Of a stretch of 64,000 nucleotides of DNA, positions 41,416 to 47,904 are shown piece after piece (the stretch's first letter is position 1; every line of letters begins with the position of its first letter). Source of the DNA: Parcubacteria group bacterium Greene0714_7 (lineage in GTDB: Bacteria; Patescibacteria; Paceibacteria; UBA9973; UBA2103); the NCBI GenBank assembly GCA_007378985.1, contig VMHB01000001.1, positions 1 to 64,000 of the forward strand, written 5' to 3'. The position numbers were made by a program, and so were the translations under genes. The notes under the pieces were generated by a model. That model made no database searches and was not told the origin of the DNA. It saw only the letters and a program-made list of their open reading frames with translations.

Positions 41416-41646
41416 CTAAGCCGTAATCAGCGCAAGTAGTGCCGAGAGAGCAAATAACACCGCAAGAACGATTGAGCTTCGGAAAAGGAACAGCTCTGCT
41501 CCGCGTCTGGTGTAGAAACTTTCTTGTGTACTGTCGCCAAAGGCACCCCCCAAGCCTGCCCCACGCTGTTGGAGAAGGATTGCTCCTATAAGGAGAATTG
41601 AGAGAATGACTTGTGCTCCTGGAAGGAGACTGTGAATGAGAGCCAT
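41416..41646 (-). CDS. secG: preprotein translocase subunit SecG
   Basis: This 76-aa protein has two TM helices with the polar conserved loop LLQQRGAGLGGAFGDSTQESFYTRRGAE between them, the SecG signature. SecG assists SecYEA-mediated export. It lies just upstream of the oligopeptide-binding protein on the same strand. Confidence 0.92.
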   Translation of the reverse strand: MALIHSLLPGAQVILSILLIGAILLQQRGAGLGGAFGDSTQESFYTRRGAELFLFRSSIVLAVLFALSALLALITA

Positions 41647-41743
41647 AGTGCCTGTTCGCTAGGATACCACGGCCATTGAAAAAGAGGCAATACTCCTGTT
41701 GATGAGCCGTTAGAGGAATAGGTAGAGAGTGACCGTCATTTTA

Positions 41744-41772
41744 TTGACTGTACAAAGGTGTTTCCTTATACT
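41744..41772 (+). promoter_or_regulatory. groES promoter
   Basis: TTGACT (41744-41749) and TATACT (41767-41772) are separated by 17 bp, a housekeeping-type promoter. Start of transcription should be near 41779, giving a 50-nt leader before groES. Confidence 0.7.
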
Positions 41773-41782
41773 AACCAGACAT

Positions 41783-41800
41783 CATGGGTATATACCCATG
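41783..41800. promoter_or_regulatory. 18-bp perfect palindrome in groES leader
   Basis: CATGGGTATATACCCATG is a perfect palindrome about 10 bp after the -10 box, exactly where a repressor would block transcription; as RNA it would be a short hairpin. It is not the CIRCE element recognised by HrcA (TTAGCACTC-N9-GAGTGCTAA), which is missing. Confidence 0.5.
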
Positions 41801-41829
41801 CCTTTAGTTCTAACGAATTGATATCAGAT

Positions 41830-42186
41830 ATGGCTAAAACGAAAAAGACTTCGTCTACAAAAACTAGTGTTCAGACGAACACGGGAGTATCTATTCGCCC
41901 TTTGAGTGACAGGGTAGTAATCAAACCACTTTCAGCCGAAGAGGCTGGATCGCGAACACTTTCGGGCATCATTATTCCCGACACAGCAAAGGAGAAGCCT
42001 GAACAGGGAAAGGTTGTTGCGGTAGGTCCTGGTAAATGGGATGAGGATGGTGAAAAACGAATTCCAGTATCAGTAAAAATTGGCGACAAAGTTATGTTCT
42101 CAAAGTATGGCTACAGTGAAGTAAAAGTGAACGGTGTTGAGTATTTTATTGTGAATGAATCAGATATCCTCGCAGTCCTTAATTAG
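41830..42186 (+). CDS. groES: co-chaperonin GroES
   Basis: The 118-aa protein forms the GroEL lid. IRPLSDRVVIKPLSAEEAGSRTLSGIIIPDTAKEKPEQGKVVAVGPG is the conserved core with the mobile loop, and MFSKYGYSEVKVNGVEYFIVNESDILAVL is the end. It has about 20 extra Lys/Thr-rich residues at the N-terminus compared with usual GroES (95-97 aa). The ATG at 41830 is chosen; an upstream start would run through the palindrome. Confidence 0.95.
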   Translation: MAKTKKTSSTKTSVQTNTGVSIRPLSDRVVIKPLSAEEAGSRTLSGIIIPDTAKEKPEQGKVVAVGPGKWDEDGEKRIPVSVKIGDKVMFSKYGYSEVKVNGVEYFIVNESDILAVLN

Positions 42187-42249
42187 CCAATAGCTAGGGT
42201 ATAGGGTTTAGATTTCCCTACACCTGATACCCTAAACCCTAATCACTAA
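42183..42249. repeat. TAGGGTTTAGGG-family repeat, copy 1
   Basis: The whole groES-groEL gap consists of CTAGGGTATAGGGTTTAG, then its inverted form (ATACCCTAAACCCTAATCA). The block begins at the stop codon TAG of groES and ends 12 bp before the groEL start. Confidence 0.75.
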
Positions 42250-42261
42250 CAAAAACTAATC

Positions 42262-43902
42262 ATGGCAAAAAAAATTCTTTTTGAAGCAGATGCTCGAAAC
42301 GCAGTCAAAACCGGTATCGACATTGTAGCGAGAGCGGTGAAAGTTACACTTGGGCCTCGAGGACGCAATGTCATTCTCGATAAAGGCTACGGCGGTCCAC
42401 ATATGACAAACGATGGTGTAACCATTGCGAAAGAAATCACCCTCAAAGACAAATTTCAAAACATGGGTGCAGAGCTCGTGAAAGAAGTTGCAAGTAAGAC
42501 TAATGATATGGCAGGTGATGGCACCACCACTTCAGTTGTTTTGTTTCAGGCACTTGTTGATGAAGGAATGAAACACACAGCGATGGGCTTGAATGCTATG
42601 GGTATTCGCACCGGTATGGAGCACGCTGCAGAGGCTGCGGTGAAAGCGCTCAAATCAATGGCAAAGCCAGTCGCAGGAGACAACAAAGTCATCAAGCAGG
42701 TGGCAACTATCTCAGCAGAGTCTGAAGATATTGGTAAAACGATTGGTGAAGTCATCAAAGAGGTTGGTCAAAATGGTGTGGTGACGGTAGAAGAATCGCA
42801 GTCGTTTGGTATTGAGAAAGAAGTTGTAGAAGGTATGGAGTTTGATCGCGGATATGTGTCGCACTACATGATTACGAATCCTGAAAGAATGGAAGCGGAA
42901 TATCGCGATGCACCAATTCTCGTCACTGATAAAAAAATTGCTTCAATTCAGGAAATCCTTCCAGTACTTGAGGCTATCGCAAAGACAGGCAAAAAAGAGT
43001 TGGTTATTATTGCAGACGATGTAGAAGGGGAAGCGCTCACAACATTTGTGGTGAACAAACTGCGTGGGGCATTTAGCGTGCTCGCAGTAAAAGCCCCAGG
43101 ATATGGGGACAGAAAGAAAGACATGCTGGCAGATATTGCTTCAACAATTGGCGCTACTGTTGTTTCTGAAGAAACAGGTATGACTCTAGACAAGGTGGAT
43201 ATTTCCGTTCTCGGCCGTGCACAGAAAGTTATTGCAACAAAAGATTCCACAATCATCGTTGGTGGAAAAGGAAAGAAATCTGCAATTGATGCGCGGGTCG
43301 CATCATTGAAAAAACAACTTGAAGCAATTACTTCGAAGTTCGATAAAGAGAAAATTGAAGAGCGTATTGCAAAGTTGTCAGGTGGCGTTGCGGTCATTCG
43401 CGTTGGTGCTGCGACAGAAACTGAAATGAAGTATTTGAAAGATAAGATTGAAGATGCGGTCAATGCCACGAAAGCAGCTATTGCTGAAGGTATTGTGCCT
43501 GGAGGTGGTACTGCACTCGTCAAAGCTGCCGCAAAAGCTGAAGCTGATGCAGACTGGGATGGTATGTCCAAGGAAGAGGAGATTGGTTTCCGCATTGTTC
43601 TTTCTGCGCTCTTGAAACCTTTGAAGCAAATTGCAATGAACGCAGGAAAAGAGAGTGGGGAAGTTATTGTTGAGGCAGTTAAGAAGGCAAAGGGATTTGC
43701 TGGATACGATGCCGTTAAAGATGAAATTGTTCCTGACATGATGATTGCAGGCATTATTGACCCGGTGAAAGTAACTCGAGGTGGACTTGAGCACGCAGTG
43801 TCAGCTGCTGCTATTCTTCTCACAACTGAAGTTGCTATCGCTGACGAACCTGAAGAAAAGAAAGAGATGGGTGGTGCCCCTGGAGGAGGGATGGATTATT
43901 GA
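42262..43902 (+). CDS. groEL: chaperonin GroEL (Hsp60)
   Basis: GroEL is the 14-mer ATP-dependent folding chamber. The 546-aa protein has VKVTLGPRGRNVILDKGYGGPHMTNDGVTIAKEI, the ATP motif AGDGTTTSVVL, and the C-terminal GGAPGGGMDY, close to the canonical GGM tail. All domains are full length. The gene follows groES across a repeat block and precedes a strong terminator. Chaperonin genes are universal except in few CPR. Confidence 0.97.
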   Translation: MAKKILFEADARNAVKTGIDIVARAVKVTLGPRGRNVILDKGYGGPHMTNDGVTIAKEITLKDKFQNMGAELVKEVASKTNDMAGDGTTTSVVLFQALVDEGMKHTAMGLNAMGIRTGMEHAAEAAVKALKSMAKPVAGDNKVIKQVATISAESEDIGKTIGEVIKEVGQNGVVTVEESQSFGIEKEVVEGMEFDRGYVSHYMITNPERMEAEYRDAPILVTDKKIASIQEILPVLEAIAKTGKKELVIIADDVEGEALTTFVVNKLRGAFSVLAVKAPGYGDRKKDMLADIASTIGATVVSEETGMTLDKVDISVLGRAQKVIATKDSTIIVGGKGKKSAIDARVASLKKQLEAITSKFDKEKIEERIAKLSGGVAVIRVGAATETEMKYLKDKIEDAVNATKAAIAEGIVPGGGTALVKAAAKAEADADWDGMSKEEEIGFRIVLSALLKPLKQIAMNAGKESGEVIVEAVKKAKGFAGYDAVKDEIVPDMMIAGIIDPVKVTRGGLEHAVSAAAILLTTEVAIADEPEEKKEMGGAPGGGMDY

Positions 43903-43904
43903 GC

Positions 43905-43970
43905 AGGGGTTAGGGGATAGTGGTTAGCGTTTAGGCGACGCTTCGTCGGATCCGAAGGGATCATAAGAAA
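43905..43970. repeat. mirrored GATCC-containing repeat, left copy
   Basis: The segment after groEL contains TTAGGGGATAG and TAGCGTTTAG units followed by TAGGCGACGCTTCGTCGGAT, then CCGAAGGGATCAT. The second part is present as a reverse complement at 45081-45111 (one mismatch over about 30 nt). The motif CGACGCTTCGTCG itself can form a hairpin. Confidence 0.7.
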
Positions 43971-43975
43971 ATAAT

Positions 43976-44017
43976 AGAAACACAAAATCCTCACGGAAGT
44001 GAGGATTTTGTGTTTCT
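43976..44017 (+). terminator. strong intrinsic terminator after groEL
   Basis: AGAAACACAAAATCCTCAC and GTGAGGATTTTGTGTTTCT form a 19-bp perfect stem with a GGAA loop. The stem ends in A/T-rich steps typical here. Confidence 0.85.
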
Positions 44018-44034
44018 AGGTCACGTATCTGCCC

Positions 44035-44063
44035 TTGACAAATCTAACTTTTGGGATTACTAT
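44035..44063 (+). promoter_or_regulatory. promoter of 41-aa zinc-ribbon gene
   Basis: TTGACA and TACTAT with a 17-bp spacer. Transcription starting near 44070 gives a leader of about 30 nt before the ATG at 44100. Confidence 0.65.
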
Positions 44064-44099
44064 CCTAGAATAAGTTTTTATATTTTATTTTGACAAAAT

Positions 44100-44225
44100 A
44101 TGGGTTCTGAAGCTGTTTCAAAAAAATGTGCACGTGCCGGATGTAATAATCCTGCCGCAGAAGGTGATTCGCTTTGTTTCGATTGTATAGCGAGAGTAAT
44201 CAGCGGCCCTGACATTCGTTTTTAG
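44100..44225 (+). CDS. 41-aa zinc-finger-like small protein
   Basis: The protein contains KCARAGCNNPAAEGDSLCFDC: C-x4-C, 10-residue gap, C-x2-C, with a conserved NNPAAEG turn as in small zinc-binding domains. It has its own promoter and terminator, so it is expressed independently. No function assigned. Confidence 0.65.
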   Translation: MGSEAVSKKCARAGCNNPAAEGDSLCFDCIARVISGPDIRF

Positions 44226-44240
44226 TCTTTTCAACTCCGA

Positions 44241-44272
44241 CACAGTACTTCGGTGCTGTGGGCTTTTTATTT
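44241..44272 (+). terminator. intrinsic terminator
   Basis: CACAGTAC-TTCG-GTGCTGTG hairpin (one G-U pair, UUCG loop) followed by a T-rich run. It ends the 41-aa gene transcript. Confidence 0.85.
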
Positions 44273-44292
44273 TTTGTTATAGTGTTCGAATT

Positions 44293-44451
44293 ATGTCTGA
44301 AGCTTATTTTGATCCTTCAACGACACCTCTAGGTAAAGAAGAAGTCCGCGGACTTGCACAGCTCAAGCGTGGATTCAAAAGAGGTGGGGCACTGAGAAAT
44401 AGTGCAGCTACGGCAATTCGTGCATGGTGTTGGATGCGGGACAAAAAATAG
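44293..44451 (+). CDS. 52-aa basic hypothetical protein
   Basis: The protein starts MSEAYFDPSTTPLGKEEV and has a basic middle (LKRGFKRGGALRNS) and the end WCWMRDKK. The -10 box TATAGT (44278-44283) lies 9 nt before the ATG. The family is not recognised. Confidence 0.55.
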   Translation: MSEAYFDPSTTPLGKEEVRGLAQLKRGFKRGGALRNSAATAIRAWCWMRDKK

Positions 44452-44491
44452 TCTCAGCAAAATTTATTTAATCTGATACAATGTAAGGAAT

Positions 44492-45052
44492 ATGAATATT
44501 CTTTACATTGTTCTTGCTGTAGTCGCTGTCGTTCTTGCATGGCTTGTTGCCGCATATAACGGCTTTATTAGTTTGAGAAACCGAGCAAAAGAAGCGTGGT
44601 CTGACATTGAGGTACAGATGAAGCGTCGTTATGACCTCATTCCAAACCTTATTGAAACGGTAAAAGGCTATGCAGCTCATGAAAAGCAGGCATTTGAAAA
44701 TGTTTCGAATGCACGCGCTACTGCTATGGGTGCTTCATCTGTTGCTGATCATGCACAGGCAGAAAACATGCTCACAGGAGCATTGAAGAGTATCTTTGCA
44801 ATTGCAGAAGCGTACCCAGACTTGAAAGCAAACCAAAACTTTTTGGAATTGCAGCGCGAGCTCTCTGATACTGAAAATAAAGTAATGGCATCTCGTCGTT
44901 TCTACAACACAAATGTAATGAGCCTGAACACTGCTATCGAGCAGTTCCCAGGAAACCTTATTGCGGGCGCATTCAAGTTCACACAAATGGAACTCTTTGA
45001 ACTCGCAGGTGACGAACAAGCTGCCAAGCAACCCGTTGCAGTCAAGTTCTAG
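44492..45052 (+). CDS. lemA: LemA family protein
   Basis: LemA is a membrane protein with an N-terminal TM helix and a helical outside domain; function is unclear but it is often with HtpX or TPM-domain proteins. The 186-aa sequence contains YNGFISLRNRAKEAWSDIEVQMKRRYDLIPNLIETVKGYAAHE and FLELQRELSDTENKVMASRRFYN, plus NTAIEQFPGNLIA, which are diagnostic. It is followed by htpX after a repeat block. Confidence 0.95.
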   Translation: MNILYIVLAVVAVVLAWLVAAYNGFISLRNRAKEAWSDIEVQMKRRYDLIPNLIETVKGYAAHEKQAFENVSNARATAMGASSVADHAQAENMLTGALKSIFAIAEAYPDLKANQNFLELQRELSDTENKVMASRRFYNTNVMSLNTAIEQFPGNLIAGAFKFTQMELFELAGDEQAAKQPVAVKF

Positions 45053-45068
45053 TTGCTTTTGTTTTTCC

Positions 45069-45120
45069 CTAAACGCTAAATGATCCCTGCGGATCCGACG
45101 AAGCGTCGCCTAGCCCCTTC
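45069..45120. repeat. mirrored GATCC-containing repeat, right copy
   Basis: The block contains CCCTAAACGCTAAATGATCC followed by CTGCGGATCCGACG and AAGCGTCGCCTAG. It is the reverse complement of the left copy at 43927-43964 and lies between lemA and htpX, so the two copies flank the small zinc protein, the 52-aa gene and lemA in inverted orientation. Confidence 0.7.
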
Positions 45121-45126
45121 TTCAAG

Positions 45127-46014
45127 ATGTCCACTCTCTATCAAGATCAATCATCAAACATCCGAAAAACTTGGCTTCTCATGGGAGTGTTTCTCATTGT
45201 GGTCATTGGCATTGGGTGGGGGATTTCTTGGTACTACAACTCCTCGGTGATTCTCTATATTGCGGTTGCCTTTGCGCTGGTGATGAATGTGGGGAGCTAC
45301 TGGTTTTCTGACAAGATTGTTCTCTCAATGACACACGCTCGGCCTGCGACACGTGAAGAGTTTTTTGACTTTTATACTGTTGCTGAAAATCTTGCTATCA
45401 CTGCAGGGCTTCTACTTCCGAAACTCTATGTAATTAATGACCCTGCACCAAATGCATTTGCAACAGGTAGAAATGAAAAGCACGCGGTGGTATGTGCAAC
45501 GACAGGGCTTTTGGCGATGCTGACTCGGACTGAACTTGAAGGAGTGATAGCTCACGAAATGAGTCACATTAAAAATCGTGACATGCTCGTTATGACGGTA
45601 GCGGTTGTTCTTGCCGGCTTTATCGCCATTATTGCGGACATGTTTATCCGCATGTCTTTTTTCGGGGGAGGGAATCGTGATAACGACAGCAAAGCAGGAG
45701 TCATTATGCTTGTTTTAGGTATTGTTGCTGCAATCCTTGCTCCTATCGCAGCGCAACTCATCAAGATGGCAGTTTCTCGCAAGCGTGAATTTTTAGCGGA
45801 TGCATCAGGGGCACTTCTCACTCGTTATCCCGAAGGCTTGGCATCAGCACTTCAAAAAATTAGCTCATACGGCGCTCCAATGCGAAACGCAAACACAGCA
45901 ACAGCACATCTTTTTATATCAAATCCTTTTGGCGGTGGCGCAATGAAAGGTGTTGCAAAACTGTTCATGACACATCCTCCAGTGGAGGAGCGCATCAAAG
46001 CACTTCTCGACTAG
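45127..46014 (+). CDS. htpX: membrane metalloprotease HtpX (M48)
   Basis: HtpX degrades misfolded membrane proteins. The 295-aa protein has two N-terminal TM helices, the zinc motif in GVIAHEMSHIKNRD (HExxH), another TM pair (VVLAGFIAIIADMF, LVLGIVAAILAPIA) and the second Glu region in KREFLADASGALLTRYPEGLA, all usual for M48B. The gene begins after the repeat and is followed by the small-peptide region. Confidence 0.95.
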   Translation: MSTLYQDQSSNIRKTWLLMGVFLIVVIGIGWGISWYYNSSVILYIAVAFALVMNVGSYWFSDKIVLSMTHARPATREEFFDFYTVAENLAITAGLLLPKLYVINDPAPNAFATGRNEKHAVVCATTGLLAMLTRTELEGVIAHEMSHIKNRDMLVMTVAVVLAGFIAIIADMFIRMSFFGGGNRDNDSKAGVIMLVLGIVAAILAPIAAQLIKMAVSRKREFLADASGALLTRYPEGLASALQKISSYGAPMRNANTATAHLFISNPFGGGAMKGVAKLFMTHPPVEERIKALLD

Positions 46015-46022
46015 AGACGGTT

Positions 46023-46169
46023 TTAAAATTTGATTACGTGTTTAATAAGCTCTAGCCCCGCTCCCGCCACAGCGTGAGCACCTACATCAGACCCGAAGTG
46101 TTTTATGACCTCCAGTGCACCAGCAACCCCGACACCTGTCCCTACTATTTTTGCTTTTTCAAATGCCAT
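46023..46169 (-). CDS. 48-aa glycine/alanine-rich small peptide
   Basis: The peptide begins MAFEKAKIVGTGVGVAGAL and ends LELIKHVIKF. It is hydrophobic and Gly/Ala-rich with His and Lys interspersed, like a membrane-active or bacteriocin-like peptide, but no family is recognised. The upstream region contains TATAGGTGAAAGGTCGAT (minus strand), shared almost exactly with the next small gene upstream (46344-46466). Confidence 0.55.
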   Translation of the reverse strand: MAFEKAKIVGTGVGVAGALEVIKHFGSDVGAHAVAGAGLELIKHVIKF

Positions 46170-46196
46170 ACGGGTGAAAGATGAGGGTTGATAAAA

Positions 46197-46214
46197 ATCG
46201 ACCTTTCACCTATA
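46197..46214 (-). promoter_or_regulatory. shared promoter/leader block, copy A
   Basis: Read on the minus strand it is TATAGGTGAAAGGTCGAT, 27 nt upstream of the 48-aa start codon. TATAGG may be the -10 box and GTGAAAGGTCGAT the conserved 5' leader. The same 18 bases occur with one substitution at 46498-46515. Confidence 0.5.
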
Positions 46215-46297
46215 AAACTCAGGTTTCTACCTGAAGGTTGCAAAAGGATATATTGATGTTGAAATAAAAAATTCCCCTAGGTGGGGAGTGCAATTGC

Positions 46298-46333
46298 ACT
46301 CATAACAAGCGAATATATTCGCTTGTTATGAGT
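46298..46333. repeat. 36-bp perfect palindrome
   Basis: ACTCATAACAAGCGAATA is followed directly by its exact complement TATTCGCTTGTTATGAGT. GTGCAATTGCAC, another palindrome, abuts it. There is no T-run on either side. GCGAATA/TATTCGC is also found in the 14888-14927 palindrome near the ArsR gene. It lies just downstream of the 40-aa peptide gene on the minus strand. Confidence 0.7.
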
Positions 46334-46343
46334 AGCCTAAAAC

Positions 46344-46466
46344 TCAGGCTGTAGTAGTACCGCCCTGCTTAAAGAGCTCGGCAAAAAGTCCGACTGCTCC
46401 GCGACCAGCTTTACGCTCGCCACCAACACGAACTCCTACTGATGCGTCTTTTCCTTCGTATGCCAT
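46344..46466 (-). CDS. 40-aa small peptide
   Basis: The peptide reads MAYEGKDASVGVRVGG, continues with a basic ERKAGRGAVG and ends LFAELFKQGGTTTA. It has the same start type (MA[FY]E) and Gly content as the 48-aa gene downstream, and an almost identical upstream block. It is followed by a perfect palindrome. No known family; a leader of a modified peptide or toxin is only speculation. Confidence 0.5.
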   Translation of the reverse strand: MAYEGKDASVGVRVGGERKAGRGAVGLFAELFKQGGTTTA

Positions 46467-46497
46467 AGAAGTTTTAAAATTTATTTTTTTATAAAAT

Positions 46498-46515
46498 ATC
46501 GACCTTTCACTTATA
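46498..46515 (-). promoter_or_regulatory. shared promoter/leader block, copy B
   Basis: The minus strand reads TATAAGTGAAAGGTCGAT, one base different from copy A (46197-46214), and lies 31 nt upstream of the 40-aa start codon. Confidence 0.5.
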
Positions 46516-46538
46516 TAACTTTTGATACTGGATAGAAG

Positions 46539-46748
46539 TTACACAAAAGTAACTTGCGGGACATTTTCTCTATATTGGAAAGAGCTTCTCGTGCGCCCTT
46601 CCGAAATAAGTTCTATTTCATGTACGATACGGAGTTCAATAAAATATCTATCTCGGCGCTTTTTTCGATTTGAGAGCAGTGTGTAGGAATATCCTGTTGC
46701 TTCAGGTACTGATTTTAGTAGTTGTTTTTCTACAGTATTTGGCTTCAT
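46539..46748 (-). CDS. 69-aa hypothetical protein (doubtful)
   Basis: The ORF encodes a basic protein (MKPNTVEKQLLKSVPEATGY, then SNRKKRRDRYFIELRIVHEIEL). Composition is protein-like, with an alternating strand pattern in the middle. It is in line with the other two small minus-strand genes. Overlapping ORFs on both strands in the same region look weaker. Confidence is low. Confidence 0.35.
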   Translation of the reverse strand: MKPNTVEKQLLKSVPEATGYSYTLLSNRKKRRDRYFIELRIVHEIELISEGRTRSSFQYRENVPQVTFV

Positions 46749-46975
46749 GTTTTACAAGTGCTTTTAGCAAAACACTTCCTCTTGTAGTACTCAGGATTCT
46801 GCGTTCAAGTTCCGAATATGGTATACAAGGAAGCACGGGCCCTCTAAGAGGACTGCGTTTTGTATCTAATCGCTTAGCTCTTAGACAAAACGGGAGCATT
46901 CGACAGTGTGATGAGGCACCAGGCGTCATATAGTTGTTTTGTTAGAGTGGTAGTTCTTTCCCGTGATTGAAAAAT

Positions 46976-47060
46976 GGAGGCGTCGGATAGCGGTTTATTC
47001 CACCACCTTGGAAAGGTGGCGTACCGAAAGGTACCGAGAGTTCGAATCTCTCCGCCTCCG
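46976..47060 (+). tRNA. tRNA-Ser (GGA)
   Basis: Acceptor GGAGGCG pairs with CGCCTCC; anticodon stem-loop is CCACC-TTGGAAA-GGTGG, giving GGA; a long variable arm (GCGTACCGAAAGGTACC region) follows, typical for tRNA-Ser; T-loop GTTCGAATC; discriminator G. No CCA is encoded. A terminator follows after 9 bp. Confidence 0.95.
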
Positions 47061-47069
47061 CAATCGGCC

Positions 47070-47096
47070 AAAAAAGACGCGTATGCGTCTTTTTTG
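47070..47096 (+). terminator. terminator after tRNA-Ser
   Basis: AAAAAAGACGC and GCGTCTTTTTT form a hairpin with a 4-nt loop and T6 end. Confidence 0.85.
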
Positions 47097-47109
47097 TTTG
47101 CCGTTGCGC

Positions 47110-47231
47110 GAGGCGGAGAGATTCGAAGTGAGCATCGGGACCCGCGCTAGCAAGCGTGGGTGATGCGAGGTGGCTAGGCGGAGATCCGAGCGACGGCGAG
47201 GACCGAGCGCTTAGCCGAATCTCTCCGCCTC
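47110..47231. repeat. inverted repeat with tRNA-Ser 3'-end arms, unit 1
   Basis: GAGGCGGAGAGATTCG (47110-47125) is perfectly complementary to CGAATCTCTCCGCCTC (47216-47231). The right arm is identical to the T-loop/acceptor 3' half of the tRNA-Ser gene (47044-47059). The roughly 90-bp interior has no convincing gene and can fold into further hairpins. Confidence 0.8.
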
Positions 47232-47239
47232 CGCCAATT

Positions 47240-47271
47240 AGAAAATACGCCCCGAAAGGGGCAATTTTCTT
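47240..47271 (+). terminator. hairpin between the two tRNA-armed repeats
   Basis: AGAAAATACGCCCC and GGGGCAATTTTCT form a stem with a GAAA loop and T-rich end. It separates unit 1 from unit 2. Confidence 0.6.
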
Positions 47272-47272
47272 T

Positions 47273-47416
47273 GGCGGAGGCGAGCAATGCATCTGCATGC
47301 ATTGCGTGAGAGATTCGAATGCCGGAACCATGTCGCTTGCGACAGGTGAGGCCGGGCTGGCGCACTTAGCGAGTCCCCGAGCTTAGTGACGGGAGCCGAA
47401 TCTCTCCGCCTCCGCC
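47273..47416. repeat. inverted repeat with tRNA-Ser 3'-end arms, unit 2
   Basis: The right arm CGAATCTCTCCGCCTCCGCC (47397-47416) again copies the tRNA-Ser 3' end. The left arm is split: GGCGGAGG (47273-47280) and GAGAGATTCG (47308-47317) are separated by a 27-nt insert with its own hairpin (GCAATGCA-TC-TGCATGCATTGC). The interior again has no gene. Confidence 0.75.
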
Positions 47417-47482
47417 AAAATTCGGAATTTAAATTTCCGTCAAAAATATGGTTAGCACGAAATCTAAGTTAGAATAGGGCAC

Positions 47483-47893
47483 ATGAATCTTGAATACATC
47501 AATGGAATAATTTTTCTAGCATCTCTCTGTGGTCTTGCGGTTGCAGTGTACATTCGCTATAAGAAAACGCGTAAAGAAATACTCGTGTGTCCGATACATT
47601 TTAATTGTGAGGATGTGATACACAGCAAGTATGCGTCTGTACTCGGTGTCCCTATCGAGATTATTGGTCTTTTCTACTATGGATTTCTTGCGCTCATATA
47701 TGGGACAGCGGTAATGGTTCCGGAAATTATAACCGCCCCGATAAGCACAGGGCTAACTTTTGTCACCTCTCTCGCGATGGCGTTCAGTATATATTTATTA
47801 TTTGTCCAAGTGATACTGAAGCAGTGGTGTGCGTGGTGCCTCCTATCTTTCGTATCATCTGTCGTCATTTTTTATTGTGTTGTCTTCTTCTAA
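47483..47893 (+). CDS. vitamin K epoxide reductase (VKOR) family protein
   Basis: This 136-aa protein has four TM helices with CPIHFNCEDVIHSKYASVLGVP (the first Cys pair plus conserved Ser region) and KQWCAWCLLS (redox CxxC), the bacterial VKOR pattern. VKOR reoxidises DsbA-like thioredoxins with quinones. A DsbB-type enzyme and CPHC thioredoxin are encoded at 20.9-21.9 kb, so the organism has two parallel oxidant proteins. TAGAAT at 47470-47475 lies 7 nt from the ATG (leaderless). Confidence 0.92.
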   Translation: MNLEYINGIIFLASLCGLAVAVYIRYKKTRKEILVCPIHFNCEDVIHSKYASVLGVPIEIIGLFYYGFLALIYGTAVMVPEIITAPISTGLTFVTSLAMAFSIYLLFVQVILKQWCAWCLLSFVSSVVIFYCVVFF

Positions 47894-47904
47894 CCACTTC
47901 GCCT

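Noticed and set aside
41740..42262. CIRCE or HAIR heat-shock operator at groESL
   Set aside because: Neither consensus is present; the only palindrome is CATGGGTATATACCCATG.
46670..46933. Overlapping ORFs of 75-87 codons on both strands before tRNA-Ser
   Set aside because: They overlap each other and the somewhat better 69-aa ORF; neither has recognisable features or start signals.
47110..47416. Additional tRNA genes or pseudo-tRNAs after tRNA-Ser
   Set aside because: Only the T-loop/acceptor 3' half is copied; no D-arm or anticodon arm can be formed, and both units are inverted repeats.
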